A DNA stretch of 64,000 nt, taken from the NCBI GenBank assembly GCA_947095535.1, contig OX352772.1:109266903-109330902 (forward strand), read 5' to 3'. The stretch comes from Poecilobothrus nobilitatus. Taxonomy: Eukaryota; Arthropoda; Insecta; Diptera; Dolichopodidae. Positions 45,380 to 57,363 of this stretch are shown here, in pieces. Made by a program: the position numbers and the translations under genes. Position 1 is the stretch's first letter; each line of letters opens with the position of its first letter. The notes under the pieces were generated by a model that ran no database searches, was not told the origin of the DNA, and saw only the letters and a program-made list of their open reading frames with translations.

Positions 45380-45934
45380 AAAAATAATATTAATAATAAT
45401 AATAATAACCATAATAATAATAATAATAATAATAATTTTAACGATAATAATAATAAAAATATTAGTAATGACGATAATAATAATTATAACGATAATAATA
45501 ATAATAATATTAGTAACGACAATAATAATAATAATAATAATAATAATCAAAATAATAACAATACTAATATTAATATTAATAATAATAACAATAATATTAA
45601 TAATAATAATAAACTAGTATTGCAAGATCAGCTTGTTTCTCCAATAGTTAGAATGACAAATCAATCTCTAACAGAAGATTGCAAATATGCTCTGTCAAGA
45701 TTCAGAGATGAGAGGATTCTCTACAACGTTAGACTTTTCCTAGCCTATTTACATAATGATTCGTATAACACTGTTATTGAAGGTAAAACTAGGACTCACC
45801 TGTCAGTTCTCATTCACAATGAGGGCCTGCCATCTAATTATAAAGATTTATATGATCTTTATCTCAGATATCATAAAAATATAGTCTTCTCTGTTAAAGA
45901 GGTCGAAGAGCAAGTTATAACAAGTTTTATATAA
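43556..45934 (+). pseudogene. LINE ORF1 (zinc finger, RRM-like, Asn-rich), copy 1
   Basis: A 792-codon frame in one phase with two in-frame stops (TAG 44222-44224, TAA 44357-44359). The N-terminus has a PHD-like Cys/His pattern (VKCNSSSC, VTCRSFYKRRFHGVC, YFVCDECV), then a coiled-coil region (DEVKSSFNNIKDEYTGL). A block with TAKNLKFKSKYKSFKVMVPQ and YKRWQKGTIIKLF resembles the RRM-like region of CR1-type ORF1 proteins. A ~130-residue Asn/Lys tract encoded by AAT repeats follows (45200-45610), then a conserved C-terminus (YALSRFRDERILYNVRLFL). The protein would bind element RNA. The 519-codon downstream part has no ATG start of its own: codon 44375 is GTG in mid-gene. Confidence 0.8.
45200..45612 (+). 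repeat. AAT-rich microsatellite coding for poly-Asn in LINE ORF1
   Basis: About 400 bp of AAT repeats with AAA, GAT, ATT and CAT interruptions. It keeps the ORF1 frame. On the minus strand it yields a poly-Ile frame that is not a gene. Units 1 and 2 are identical here; unit 3 has lost nine bases at one site and gained nine at another, so the frame and length are kept. Confidence 0.85.
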
Positions 45935-46059
45935 GTTTTTTCGTCCGAACTCTAAGTAATTACTCAAGTTTCAGCCAAACTTCAAATCTCATCTCTTTAT
46001 CTAACGTTACTTACTATAAAAAAATCTCTCAAACTTTCAACAACATAAACAACATTAAA

Positions 46060-48933
46060 ATGTTTTACCAAAATTGTAGTGGTATGAGAGGCAAGCTCAA
46101 GAAGGTATTTGTTGATGCCAAGTCGTGTAATTTCAGTGTATTAGTTATAACTGAAACATGGCTAAACGATTCGTTTACAAACGAGGAAATTCGTGATGGT
46201 AATTGGTCCATTTACAGAAAGGATCGTGATTATCTTTCTGCAAATTGTTCGCGTGGAGGTGGTGTTCTACTTGCTGTAAAGAATAACTTATCTAGTGTAC
46301 TATTAATCACTGGTACATATAATCTTTCGATCACCATCAATCTTTCGATCACCAATTTGTTAAAATAAAATTAGGTACAAATAATTTATACCTAGGTATT
46401 GTTTATTTCCCTCCGAACTCTGACAATTCCTCATATTCTGATTTTTATAGTGTATATCACAATATTATTTTAGAAATGCATGAGGATGACTCAATTATTG
46501 TGTTTGGCGATTTTAATCGTCCTTCTATTTTTTTTATCGTTGACGACAAGGATAATTTGTTATTACCGGTTAACTTTCATGACGAAATTGACTTCCGTCT
46601 TATTAGCGAGTTCTACGGTATCGATTTACAAGAAATTATCAGTTATCCTAATAGTAATAATAAGTGGTTAGATCTTGTATTTTCAAATGCCTATGATAGA
46701 GTGTCGGTTAAACTCGCTGATGATGTTGATAATCTTTTTACCAACTCTGCTCATCATAACGCACTTATTTTCGAGTTCTCCACTTCTATCCTACTCTTGA
46801 CCAAATCTTACAATAATGAAATTATATACAATTTTTTTAATGCTGACTATCAAAGTATTAATTATGCTTTGTCATTAATCACATGGGACGAACTGTTAGT
46901 TCAACAGGATATCAATTTACTAATCTCTATCTTTTAATCAAATCTGTTTCAAATTATTTATGCCTTTGTTCCTAAAATTCGCAAAGAGCATAAAACAGCA
47001 GAACCATGGTTAGATAGAGATCTTAGGAACTTGAAAAATTGGCGCAATAAAATATACAAAAAACTTAAACATCATCAAGCACCATGCGACGACTTATTGA
47101 ATATGTATAAGCAACTTGCAATTGAATTTAAACAAAAAGCCAATGCAGCATATGAAAACTATGTCACGGATATTGGCAACAAACTTGTTACTGATCCTAA
47201 AAAATTTTTTGATTTTGTTAACACAAAACGGAAATTATTTGGGTATCCCAATTCAATGATATCAAAAGACAATGTGGTTTCTGATTGCCCAAAAGAAATT
47301 TGTAACTTCTTTTCTGATCATTTTCAACAAGTTTATCGCCCAACAGCACCAGCTACCACATCGACTAATTCCTTATCTAATAGCTCAAATTGGCTATTTA
47401 CAGACGTGTATCTTTCTGAAAATGATATTCTTGAAGAAATTTTGAGCCTTGATATAAAAAAGAGTGCTTGTCCGGACTAAATTCCTCCAATATTTTTATA
47501 TAATTGCTCTCAGAGTCTAATCTTCCCTCTTCATTTTATTTCAATAAGTCACTTTCAATTAGGATTTTCCCACAAAAGTGGAAATCCTCCCACTTAACCC
47601 CTATTTTTAAAAAAGGGGATAGAGCATCGGTGGAAAATTATCGAGGTATAGCAATCCTTTCGACTATACCTAAATTATTTGAAAAAATTGTCGTTGATAG
47701 AATTACTCCTATCATAAATGCAAAACTAAATGAACAACAACATGGTTTCAGAAAAGGTCGTTCAACTAGTACGAACCTGATGGTTTATACATCTGAAATC
47801 CTGAATCAAATGGGGAAAGGGTACCAAGTTGATGCAATTTACACTGATTTTAGCGAAGCTTTCGATCGTGTAGATCACTTCACTTTGCTAAACAAACTAT
47901 CAACTTTTGGCATTTCGGGTTCATTTCTTGAGTAGCTTAATTCTTATCTTATAGAAAGAACTCAAAATGTTTAATTTCGTGGTGTATTATCCAACACCAT
48001 CGAGGTCACTTCCGGTGTACCGCAAGGCAGCCATTTAGGCCCGATTCTGTTTAATGTTTTCAGATCTTTCGGAATATCTATGCAATATACCTCACATTTC
48101 GTTTGTTGATAACCTAAAAATATATCAAGTGGTTAAAGATAATTCTGATGCAGCTAAACTTCAATCAAGCTTATCAGTGTTACAAATGGTGCACGTCAAA
48201 TAAATTAGAACTCAACATACAGAAATGTAAGGCTATAAGCTTTACACGTAAACGGTCTTCTTTAATATATGACTACAAAACAGATAATATAACTCTTGAA
48301 AGGGTTTTTAGCATTACTGATTTAGGAATTCTTCTCGATAATAAACTTAATTATAATCTTCACTATGATCTAATAGTTTCAAAGGCTAATAAAATGTTAG
48401 GTTTCATTAAGAGAAGAGCTAAAGAATTTAGCGACTTAGCTGTGACTAAATATCTTTATTGTTCCCTAGTTCAATCTATCTTAGAATACGGTAACATTGT
48501 TTGGGATCCAGCCTTTGCAGTTCATTCCAATAGAATCGAATCAATTCAAAAGCAATTTCTTTTATTTGCATTAAGGAATCAATATAACCCTTTTGATTTT
48601 GCTAATCTACCTAATTACACTACAAGACTTAATTCATTAAACTTGCTTTCTTTATCTTTACGTAGAAAACTATTGTCATCATGCTTTACTTTTGATATTT
48701 TGAATAATAGTATTTCTATTCAATCTCTTAATAACAAGTTTAGACTTAACGATAGTGTTAGGCAAACTAGAAATACTAAATTTTTAATGGACTACAAACA
48801 TAATACAGAGTACGGTAGAAATGAACCCATCAATAGATGTTGTACTAATTTTAAAAAAATTAGTTATCTCTATTCTACATCTATCTCCAGAAATACTTTC
48901 AAACACATTGTACAACTACATTTTTCCAATTAA
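46060..48933 (+). pseudogene. LINE ORF2 (endonuclease and reverse transcriptase), copy 1, dead
   Basis: The N-terminal APE-type endonuclease begins FYQNCSGMRGKLKK with VLVITETWLNDSF and RGGGVLLAVK; later IIVFGDFNRPSI and WLDLVFSN. The reverse transcriptase has LTPIFKKGDRASVENYRGIA, HGFRKGRSTSTNL, motif A YTDFSEAFDRVDH and SGVPQGSHLGPILFN. The catalytic box reads SFVDNLKIY, whereas the family has Ala-Asp-Asp, so the second catalytic Asp is Asn. Breaks include a shift after 46340 beside an 18-bp duplication (AATCTTTCGATCACCATC), TAA 46935-46937, TAA 47478-47480, shifts near 47510 and 48055, TAG 47933-47935 and a TAA near 47971. The C-terminal 261 codons (48148-48933) are open. Confidence 0.85.
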
Positions 48934-49015
48934 TTCTTACTTACACCTTAGCCAATTAATTCTTACTTAAGCAAAAAAAAATTTTTTTTTTTTAATTATG
49001 ATATAATTTTAATCA

Positions 49016-50270
49016 TAGCACATTATGATGGATATCCACAATATCTTCGACGGTCAACTGCAGATGGTGGAAATTCATCACTGTAAAAGTGAGAAACAGT
49101 AATATTAAAGTCAATAATCGTTGGGTTGTGCTGTATGTACCATTACTCTGAAAGATGTTCAAAGCATACATCAAACTCGAATGTTGTAATTCAGTGAAAT
49201 CGGTCAAATACATTTGCAAATATTTTAACAAAGGAAGCTGTATGGCAGTTTTTGGTGTGAAAAATGAATCTACACCAATCGACGAAATCGAACGATATCA
49301 ATTGGGAGGCTACATTAGTAGCAATGAACTCTTTGGGGTATTTTCTAATTTCCGAATCATGAACGTTATCCAATACTTGTTCATTTGGCAGTGCATCTTG
49401 AAAATGGACAGCGTGTGTATTTTACAACGGGAAATGTAAATGCAATAGAATTTTTGCCACCGCAAACAACATTCTTCTTATTGTACATGGATAATTTGTT
49501 TGCAAGAACGCTACTTTGCTCAGAAGTGCCAAAATACTGCACATAGAATGTATAAGCGAAAAAGTTTCAACGTCATAAACAGGGAAAATCAGTTAAAGCA
49601 CATCCGAATTTATATTCGTCCGATCCGTTAGACCGTCTGTGTACAGTTCATTCAAGCAATCAAGAATGTTTTTACTTGCGACTGCTGTTAGTTAAGGTAC
49701 GTGGATCGAAATCCTTCCAAAAACTGAGAACGGTAAATGGTAAATGGGGAAAAACACAAAGATTTGATGAGTGAAGACATCCTATATCGTTTACGAGCAA
49801 CGAAACCGGACATGCAATTTACACCAAATGTGTATATTGAGGCGTTAGTTTCGATCAAAGATATGTTTGACAATCGCTAAAAAAAGATTGGTGCAGTTGG
49901 GAATGTGAGCCCCGAATCGATCTGCAATTGATCGCTTGATCGTACACTACAATATTTGGGGAGAAATGTTCAGCGCTTCGGGGGAGCACTCGTTTTATTG
50001 TCTGGTAATGTTTGACAAACTCTGCAAGTTATACCATGTTCAACACCCGCTGATGAACTTAATGATCAGTTAATCTTCATCTTAATCTGAACTTAATCAT
50101 CAGTTCTATGGCGATTGGAAATGGGAAGATGGCAATAGATAGATCTACACGTTGTCACGTTGCCAACAAACTTTTATAAGATGACATCAACCAAAGGCGA
50201 ATTGATTCAAAAGGTTTTCCCAAATATCGCGTGGAATTACAAATATTATAAGTGGCTCAGTACAAGTGCT
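49016..50270 (+). pseudogene. Helitron Rep/helicase gene fragment, copy 1
   Basis: Frames interrupted by many stops encode, in order, DGYPQYLRRSTADGG, MFKAYIKLECCNS, VKYICKYFNKG (the Rep tyrosine region), GVKNESTPIDEIERYQLGGY, then HLAVHLENGQRVYFTTGN, CFYLRLLLVKVRG, EDILYRLRATKPDMQFTPNV-like text, FGGALVLLSGN (helicase region) and KGELIQKVFPNIAWNY. These are blocks of Helitron replicase-helicase proteins in correct order with gaps. The fragment starts mid-protein exactly where the LINE ends and lacks the beginning of the gene and the last helicase motifs. Frameshifts occur roughly every 100-300 bp. Confidence 0.75.
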
Positions 50271-50762
50271 ATATTAGCAGCTAAAAATTCTATAAATTCA
50301 AATGGGTAAGCTAGTTATTCTATAAAAAGCTTCCAAACAAATTTCTAATATCTAATAATAATCAAAATACCCTAACTAGGTATATTAAGAATAAGATATT
50401 TAAGGTTTAATAACATAAAATGGCATAATGGACAGTAATTGAAAAAAGGAAAAATCTCCTCTCACATGACTATCATCATGTTATCAGCAGTAATGCATTA
50501 TTAAACATGAGGTATATCAATATGAAATGTATGTTTATAATATATTTCTGAAAAAATAATATTTAAATATGTTCATACAATACATAATGTATTAAATAAT
50601 ATTTAAATATGTACTTTCAATGTATAATGTACGTATATTTAAAAATACTATAAACACAATATGTTACATTATAGTAAAAATATTCACATTTCAGCACAGT
50701 ATTTAACCAATAATCAGTACTTAAATATTTAAAGCGCAGAAATTCTTACAGTTTTAAATTCT
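50271..50762. other. AT-rich spacer at the end of tandem unit 1
   Basis: Non-coding sequence between the Helitron fragment and the start of the next LINE piece. It holds repeated AATATTTAAATATGT words (50568-50615). The junction with the next unit is at 50763, where TACTACTGACG of ORF1 begins. Confidence 0.7.
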
Positions 50763-52049
50763 TACTACTGACGTTGCAGAGAAATTTAAGGAGCAGATAG
50801 GTTCATTAAGAAAACAAATTTCGAATATGGGTATGAAACTAGATGCTAGTCTTGATACATCTTTTGACACATTAAGATACAACCAAATGTATCTAAGTCG
50901 CAACTCAAAAGATATTTGGACTTAGACTGATGAACCTTTCAACTATAGTGCAGATCAGAATGCGTTTATTTTTAAACCAATAAACTACAATACAGTTAAA
51001 AATTCAAAAAATGTAACTCATGCTGGCTTTTGCTCTGAAACTATTTCATCTGCAGATTAAATTCAAGATTCACTTGTGACGTTTTCGAACCAAGACATTC
51101 CTGAAACTGCTTCAAAATCAAGCTTCGTAAACAATTCTTTATATAATGAATTGTTTCAGTACAGTGCTCACTATACCAATTTATCTTCACCTAAACTGAC
51201 TCTATCAACAATAAAAGTTCCACAACTTTCCGCATCTACTTCGACATCTTTGAGCTCTGATACTTTGGATCAATTACCATCTGTAACTAATCCTTCTTCA
51301 ATTAAAAAATGTTCTTCAAATGCTTCTAAATTGCCAAATAAGAAGGTTCAATTTTTACTTCCGAATGAAAAACAAATTACTGCAGATCGTAGGCAGACGT
51401 CAGCTGAGAAAGAATCTAAACCGGATTCGGATCTCCAGTCACTGTATTTTACTAAATTTGCAGCTTACACAACTTCTAATTATCTCAGTAAGTTTTTAAA
51501 GAATAAGTTTAATTTAAATACTGTAATTATAGTTAACATTACTGCTAAGAATCTTAAATTTAAATCGAAATATAAATCTTTTAAAGTTATGGTACCTCAA
51601 TCCAAAGTTTGTGAAATAATAAATTACAAACGATGGCAAAAAGGTACTATAATAAAGCTTTTTAAAGAAGAGTCTAATTCTAGTAGTAATACACCAAAAT
51701 CTATTTCACTTACTAATACAAGTTTAAACATTAACACAAACAATAATAACACGCATTCTAAAACACTTCTTCTTAATCCTTTCGCTGTTCCTTTTAGTAA
51801 TAAAGCTAAAAAGAAATTTCCAATTCAGAGTTCATTATCTACTAATAGCAAAAAGTACTCTAACTTCATCCAAGGAGATACTTTAAGACCGGTTACCAGT
51901 AACTATAATATAAATAATAATAAAGTTAATAGTAATAACAATAATAAATTTAAAAGGAACAATAATAATAATAATAATAATCGAATTAAAAATAATCAAA
52001 ATAAAAATAATAATCATAAAAATAAAAATAAAAAAAAAAATAATAATAA

Positions 52050-52080
<31 letters not shown>

Positions 52081-52635
52081 AAAAATAATATTAATAATAA
52101 TAATAATAACCATAATAATAATAATAATAATAATAATTTTAACGATAATAATAATAAAAATATTAGTAATGACGATAATAATAATTATAACGATAATAAT
52201 AATAATAATATTAGTAACGACAATAATAATAATAATAATAATAATAATCAAAATAATAACAATACTAATATTAATATTAATAATAATAACAATAATATTA
52301 ATAATAATAATAAACTAGTATTGCAAGATCAGCTTGTTTCTCCAATAGTTAGAATGACAAATCAATCTCTAACAGAAGATTGCAAATATGCTCTGTCAAG
52401 ATTCAGAGATGAGAGGATTCTCTACAACGTTAGACTTTTCCTAGCCTATTTACATAATGATTCGTATAACACTGTTATTGAAGGTAAAACTAGGACTCAC
52501 CTGTCAGTTCTCATTCACAATGAGGGCCTGCCATCTAATTATAAAGATTTATATGATCTTTATCTCAGATATCATAAAAATATAGTCTTCTCTGTTAAAG
52601 AGGTCGAAGAGCAAGTTATAACAAGTTTTATATAA
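50763..52635 (+). pseudogene. LINE ORF1, unit 2, lacking its N-terminal third
   Basis: It begins at the codon equivalent of 44062 in the middle of the coiled-coil region. It keeps both in-frame stops seen in unit 1 (50923-50925 and 51058-51060), the Asn-rich tract (51900-52313) and the C-terminus ending at TAA 52633-52635. The zinc-finger region is absent. Confidence 0.9.
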
Positions 52636-52760
52636 GTTTTTTCGTCCGAACTCTAAGTAATTACTCAAGTTTCAGCCAAACTTCAAATCTCATCTCTTTA
52701 TCTAACGTTACTTACTATAAAAAAATCTCTCAAACTTTCAACAACATAAACAACATTAAA

Positions 52761-55534
52761 ATGTTTTACCAAAATTGTAGTGGTATGAGAGGCAAGCTCA
52801 AGAAGGTATTTGTTGATGCCAAGTCGTGTAATTTCAGTGTATTAGTTATAACTGAAACATGGCTAAACGATTCGTTTACAAACGAGGAAATTCGTGATGG
52901 TAATTGGTCCATTTACAGAAAGGATCGTGATTATCTTTCTGCAAATTGTTCGCGTGGAGGTGGTGTTCTACTTGCTGTAAAGAATAACTTATCTAGTGTA
53001 CTATTAATCACTGGTACATATAATCTTTCGATCACCATCAATCTTTCGATCACCAATTTGTTAAAATAAAATTAGGTACAAATAATTTATACCTAGGTAT
53101 TGTTTATTTCCCTCCGAACTCTGACAATTCCTCATATTCTGATTTTTATAGTGTATATCACAATATTATTTTAGAAATGCATGAGGATGACTCAATTATT
53201 GTGTTTGGCGATTTTAATCGTCCTTCTATTTTTTTTATCATTGACGACAAGGATAATTTGTTATTACCGGTTAACTTTCATGACGAAATTGACTTCCGTC
53301 TTATTAGCGAGTTCTACGGTATCGATTTACAAGAAATTATCAGTTATCCTAATAGTAATAATAAGTGGTTAGATCTTGTATTTTCAAATGCCTATGATAG
53401 AGTGTCGGTTAAACTCGCTGATGATGTTGATAATCTTTTTACCAACTCTGCTCATCATAACGCACTTATTTTCGAGTTCTCCACTTCTATCCTACTCTTG
53501 ACCAAATCTTACAATAATGAAATTATATACAATTTTTTTAATGCTGACTATCAAAGTATTAATTATGCTTTGTCATTAATCACATGGGACGAACTGTTAG
53601 TTCAACAGGATATCAATTTACTAATCTCTATCTTTTAATCAAATCTGTTTCAAATTATTTATGCCTTTGTTCCTAAAATTCGCAAAGAGCATAAAACAGC
53701 AGAACCATGGTTAGATAGAGATCTTAGGAACTTGAAAAATTGGCGCAATAAAATATACAAAAAACTTAAACATCATCAAGGACCATGCGACGACTTATTG
53801 AATATGTATAAGCAACTTGCAATTGAATTTAAACAAAAAGCCAATGCAGCATATGAAAACTATGTCACGGATATTGGCAACAAACTTGTTACTGATCCTA
53901 AAAAATTTTTTGATTTTGTTAACACAAAACGGAAATTATTTGGGTATCCCAATTCAATGATATCAAAAGACAATGTGGTTTCTGATTGCCCAAAAGAAAT
54001 TTGTAACTTCTTTTCTGATCATTTTCAACAAGTTTATCGCCCAACAGCACCAGCTACCACATCGACTAATTCCTTATCTAATAGCTCAAATTGGCTATTT
54101 ACAGACGTGTATCTTTCTGAAAATGATATTCTTGAAGAAATTTTGAGCCTTGATATAAAAAAGAGTGCTTGTCCGGACTAAATTCCTCCAATATTTTTAT
54201 ATAATTGCTCTCAGAGTCTAATCTTCCCTCTTCATTTTATTTCAATAAGTCACTTTCAATTAGGATTTTCCCACAAAAGTGGAAATCCTCCCACTTAACC
54301 CCTATTTTTAAAAAAGGGGATAGAGCATAAATGAACAACAACATGGTTTCAGAAAAGGTCGTTCAACTAGTACGAACCTGATGGTTTATACATCTGAAAT
54401 CCTGAATCAAATGGGGAAAGGGTACCAAGTTGATGCAATTTACACTGATTTTAGCGAAGCTTTCGATCGTGTAGATCACTTCACTTTGCTAAACAAACTA
54501 TCAACTTTTGGCATTTCGGGTTCATTTCTTGAGTAGCTTAATTCTTATCTTATAGAAAGAACTCAAAATGTTTAATTTCGTGGTGTATTATCCAACACCA
54601 TCGAGGTCACTTCCGGTGTACCGCAAGGCAGCCATTTAGGCCCGATTCTGTTTAATGTTTTCAGATCTTTCGGAATATCTATGCAATATACCTCACATTT
54701 CGTTTGTTGATAACCTAAAAATATATCAAGTGGTTAAAGATAATTCTGATGCAGCTAAACTTCAATCAAGCTTATCAGTGTTACAAATGGTGCACGTCAA
54801 ATAAATTAGAACTCAACATACAGAAATGTAAGGCTATAAGCTTTACACGTAAACGGTCTTCTTTAATATATGACTACAAAACAGATAATATAACTCTTGA
54901 AAGGGTTTTTAGCATTACTGATTTAGGAATTCTTCTCGATAATAAACTTAATTATAATCTTCACTATGATCTAATAGTTTCAAAGGCTAATAAAATGTTA
55001 GGTTTCATTAAGAGAAGAGCTAAAGAATTTAGCGACTTAGCTGTGACTAAATATCTTTATTGTTCCCTAGTTCAATCTATCTTAGAATACGGTAACATTG
55101 TTTGGGATCCAGCCTTTGCAGTTCATTCCAATAGAATCGAATCAATTCAAAAGCAATTTCTTTTATTTGCATTAAGGAATCAATATAACCCTTTTGATTT
55201 TGCTAATCTACCTAATTACACTACAAGACTTAATTCATTAAACTTGCTTTCTTTATCTTTACGTAGAAAACTATTGTCATCATGCTTTACTTTTGATATT
55301 TTGAATAATAGTATTTCTATTCAATCTCTTAATAACAAGTTTAGACTTAACGATAGTGTTAGGCAAACTAGAAATACTAAATTTTTAATGGACTACAAAC
55401 ATAATACAGAGTACGGTAGAAATGAACCCATCAATAGATGTTGTACTAATTTTAAAAAAATTAGTTATCTCTATTCTACATCTATCTCCAGAAATACTTT
55501 CAAACACATTGTACAACTACATTTTTCCAATTAA
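52761..55534 (+). pseudogene. LINE ORF2, unit 2, with an extra 100-bp deletion
   Basis: It carries the same stops, shifts and VDN catalytic box as unit 1. In addition, 100 bp corresponding to 47627-47726 is missing between GATAGAGCA and TAAATGAAC (about 54328), removing the Glu-Asn-Tyr-Arg-Gly block and the following ~30 residues. One coding difference, Val to Ile at about 53239, is shared with unit 3 and not unit 1. Confidence 0.9.
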
Positions 55535-55616
55535 TTCTTACTTACACCTTAGCCAATTAATTCTTACTTAAGCAAAAAAAAATTTTTTTTTTTTAATTAT
55601 GATATAATTTTAATCA

Positions 55617-56871
55617 TAGCACATTATGATGGATATCCACAATATCTTCGACGGTCAACTGCAGATGGTGGAAATTCATCACTGTAAAAGTGAGAAACAG
55701 TAATATTAAAGTCAATAATCGTTGGGTTGTGCTGTATGTACCATTACTCTGAAAGATGTTCAAAGCATACATCAAACTCGAATGTTGTAATTCAGTGAAA
55801 TCGGTCAAATACATTTGCAAATATTTTAACAAAGGAAGCTGTATGGCAGTTTTTGGTGTGAAAAATGAATCTACACCAATCGACGAAATCGAACGATATC
55901 AATTGGGAGGCTACATTAGTAGCAATGAACTCTTTGGGGTATTTTCTAATTTCCGAATCATGAACGTTATCCAATACTTGTTCATTTGGCAGTGCATCTT
56001 GAAAATGGACAGCGTGTGTATTTTACAACGGGGAATGTAAATGCAATAGCATTTTTGCCACCGCAAACAACATTCTTCTTATTGTACATGGATAATTTGT
56101 TTGCAAGAACGCTACTTTGCTCAGAAGTGCCAAAATACTGCACATAGAATGTATAAGCGAAAAAGTTTCAACGTCATAAACAGGGAAAATCAGTTAAAGC
56201 ACATCCGAATTTATATTCGTCCGATCCGTTAGACCGTCTGTGTACAGTTCATTCAAGCAATCAAGAATGTTTTTACTTGCGACTGCTGTTAGTTAAGGTA
56301 CGTGGATCGAAATCCTTCCAAAAACTGAGAACGGTAAATGGTAAATGGGGAAAAACACAAAGATTTGATGAGTGAAGACATCCTATATCGTTTACGAGCA
56401 ACGAAACCGGACATGCAATTTACACCAAATGTGTATATTGAGGCGTTAGTTTCGATCAAAGATATGTTTGACAATCGCTAAAAAAAGATTGGTGCAGTTG
56501 GGAATGTGAGCCCCGAATCGATCTGCAATTGATCGCTTGATCGTACACTACAATATTTGGGGAGAAATGTTCAGCGCTTCGGGGGAGCACTCGTTTTATT
56601 GTCTGGTAATATTTGACAAACTCTGCAAGTTATACCATGTTCAACACCCGCTGATGAACTTAATGATCAGTTAATCTTCATCTTAATCTGAACTTAATCA
56701 TCAGTTCTATGGCGATTGGAAATGGGAAGATGGCAATAGATAGATCTACACGTTGTCACGTTGCCAACAAACTTTTATAAGATGACATCAACCAAAGGCG
56801 AATTGATTCAAAAGGTTTTCCCAAATATCGCGTGGAATTACAAATATTATAAGTGGCTCAGTACAAGTGCT
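55617..56871 (+). pseudogene. Helitron Rep/helicase fragment, unit 2
   Basis: Same content and breaks as the unit 1 fragment, with a few private substitutions (for example AATAGCATTTT at about 56048 and TAATATTTGAC at about 56608). Flanks are the LINE 3' end on the left and the AT-rich spacer on the right. Confidence 0.8.
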
Positions 56872-57363
56872 ATATTAGCAGCTAAAAATTCTATAAATTC
56901 AAATGGGTAAGCTAGTTATTCTATAAAAAGCTTCCAAACAAATTTCTAATATCTAATAATAATCAAAATACCCTAACTAGGTATATTAAGAATAAGATAT
57001 TTAAGGTTTAATAACATAAAATGGCATAATGGACAGTAATTGAAAAAAGGAAAAATCTCCTCTCACATGACTATCATCATGTTATCAGCAGTAATGCATT
57101 ATTAAACATGAGGTATATCAATATGAAATGTATGTTTATAATATATTTCTGAAAAAATAATATTTAAATATGTTCATACAATACATAATGTATTAAATAA
57201 TATTTAAATATGTACTTTCAATGTATAATGTACGTATATTTAAAAATACTATAAACACAATATGTTACATTATAGTAAAAATATTCACATTTCAGCACAG
57301 TATTTAACCAATAATCAGTACTTAAATATTTAAAGCGCAGAAATTCTTACAGTTTTAAATTCT

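Larger units (their letters stand above)
43092..49008 (+). mobile_element. Full-length LINE (jockey/CR1-type non-LTR retrotransposon), inactive
   Basis: Length is about 5.9 kb. The 5' end is set by an internal promoter (initiator TCATTC with A at 43092 and AGACGTG at +28 to +34). ORF1 is at 43556-45934 and ORF2 at 46060-48933. A short 3' UTR follows with TTAATTCTTACTTA twice and an A9/T13 run. The exact 3' end is uncertain; the word TAATCATA flanks both sides (43083-43090 and 49009-49016) and may be the target duplication. Both ORFs carry stops shared with the downstream tandem copies. Confidence 0.8.
44062..50762 (+). repeat. Tandem segmental duplication, unit 1 (6,701 bp)
   Basis: The block from within LINE ORF1 (TACTACTGACG, 44062) through ORF2, the Helitron fragment and a spacer is repeated directly downstream. 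The offset between equivalent points is 6,701 bp (for example 44375 to 51076). Unit 1 is continuous on its left with the full LINE 5' end, so it represents the original arrangement. Confidence 0.95.
50763..57363 (+). repeat. Tandem segmental duplication, unit 2 (6,601 bp)
   Basis: It is nearly identical to unit 1 but exactly 100 bp shorter, owing to one deletion in the reverse transcriptase. Private single-base differences include GGACC for GCACC at about 53780 and GGGGAATG for GGGAAATG at about 56032. It starts inside ORF1, so it has no LINE promoter and no ORF1 N-terminus. Confidence 0.95.

Noticed and set aside
45182..45550. 122-codon poly-Ile frame on the minus strand, repeated at 51883-52251 and 58484-58852
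   Set aside because: It is the reverse complement of the AAT tract in LINE ORF1; no plausible protein.
44375..45934. 519-codon frame as an independent gene
   Set aside because: Its first codon is GTG and the frame is continuous with ORF1 upstream apart from two stops; it is the rest of ORF1.
49013..49873. Minus-strand frames of 60-72 codons after the LINE, repeated in each unit
   Set aside because: They lie antisense to the Helitron Rep fragment and are repeated only because the whole block is duplicated.
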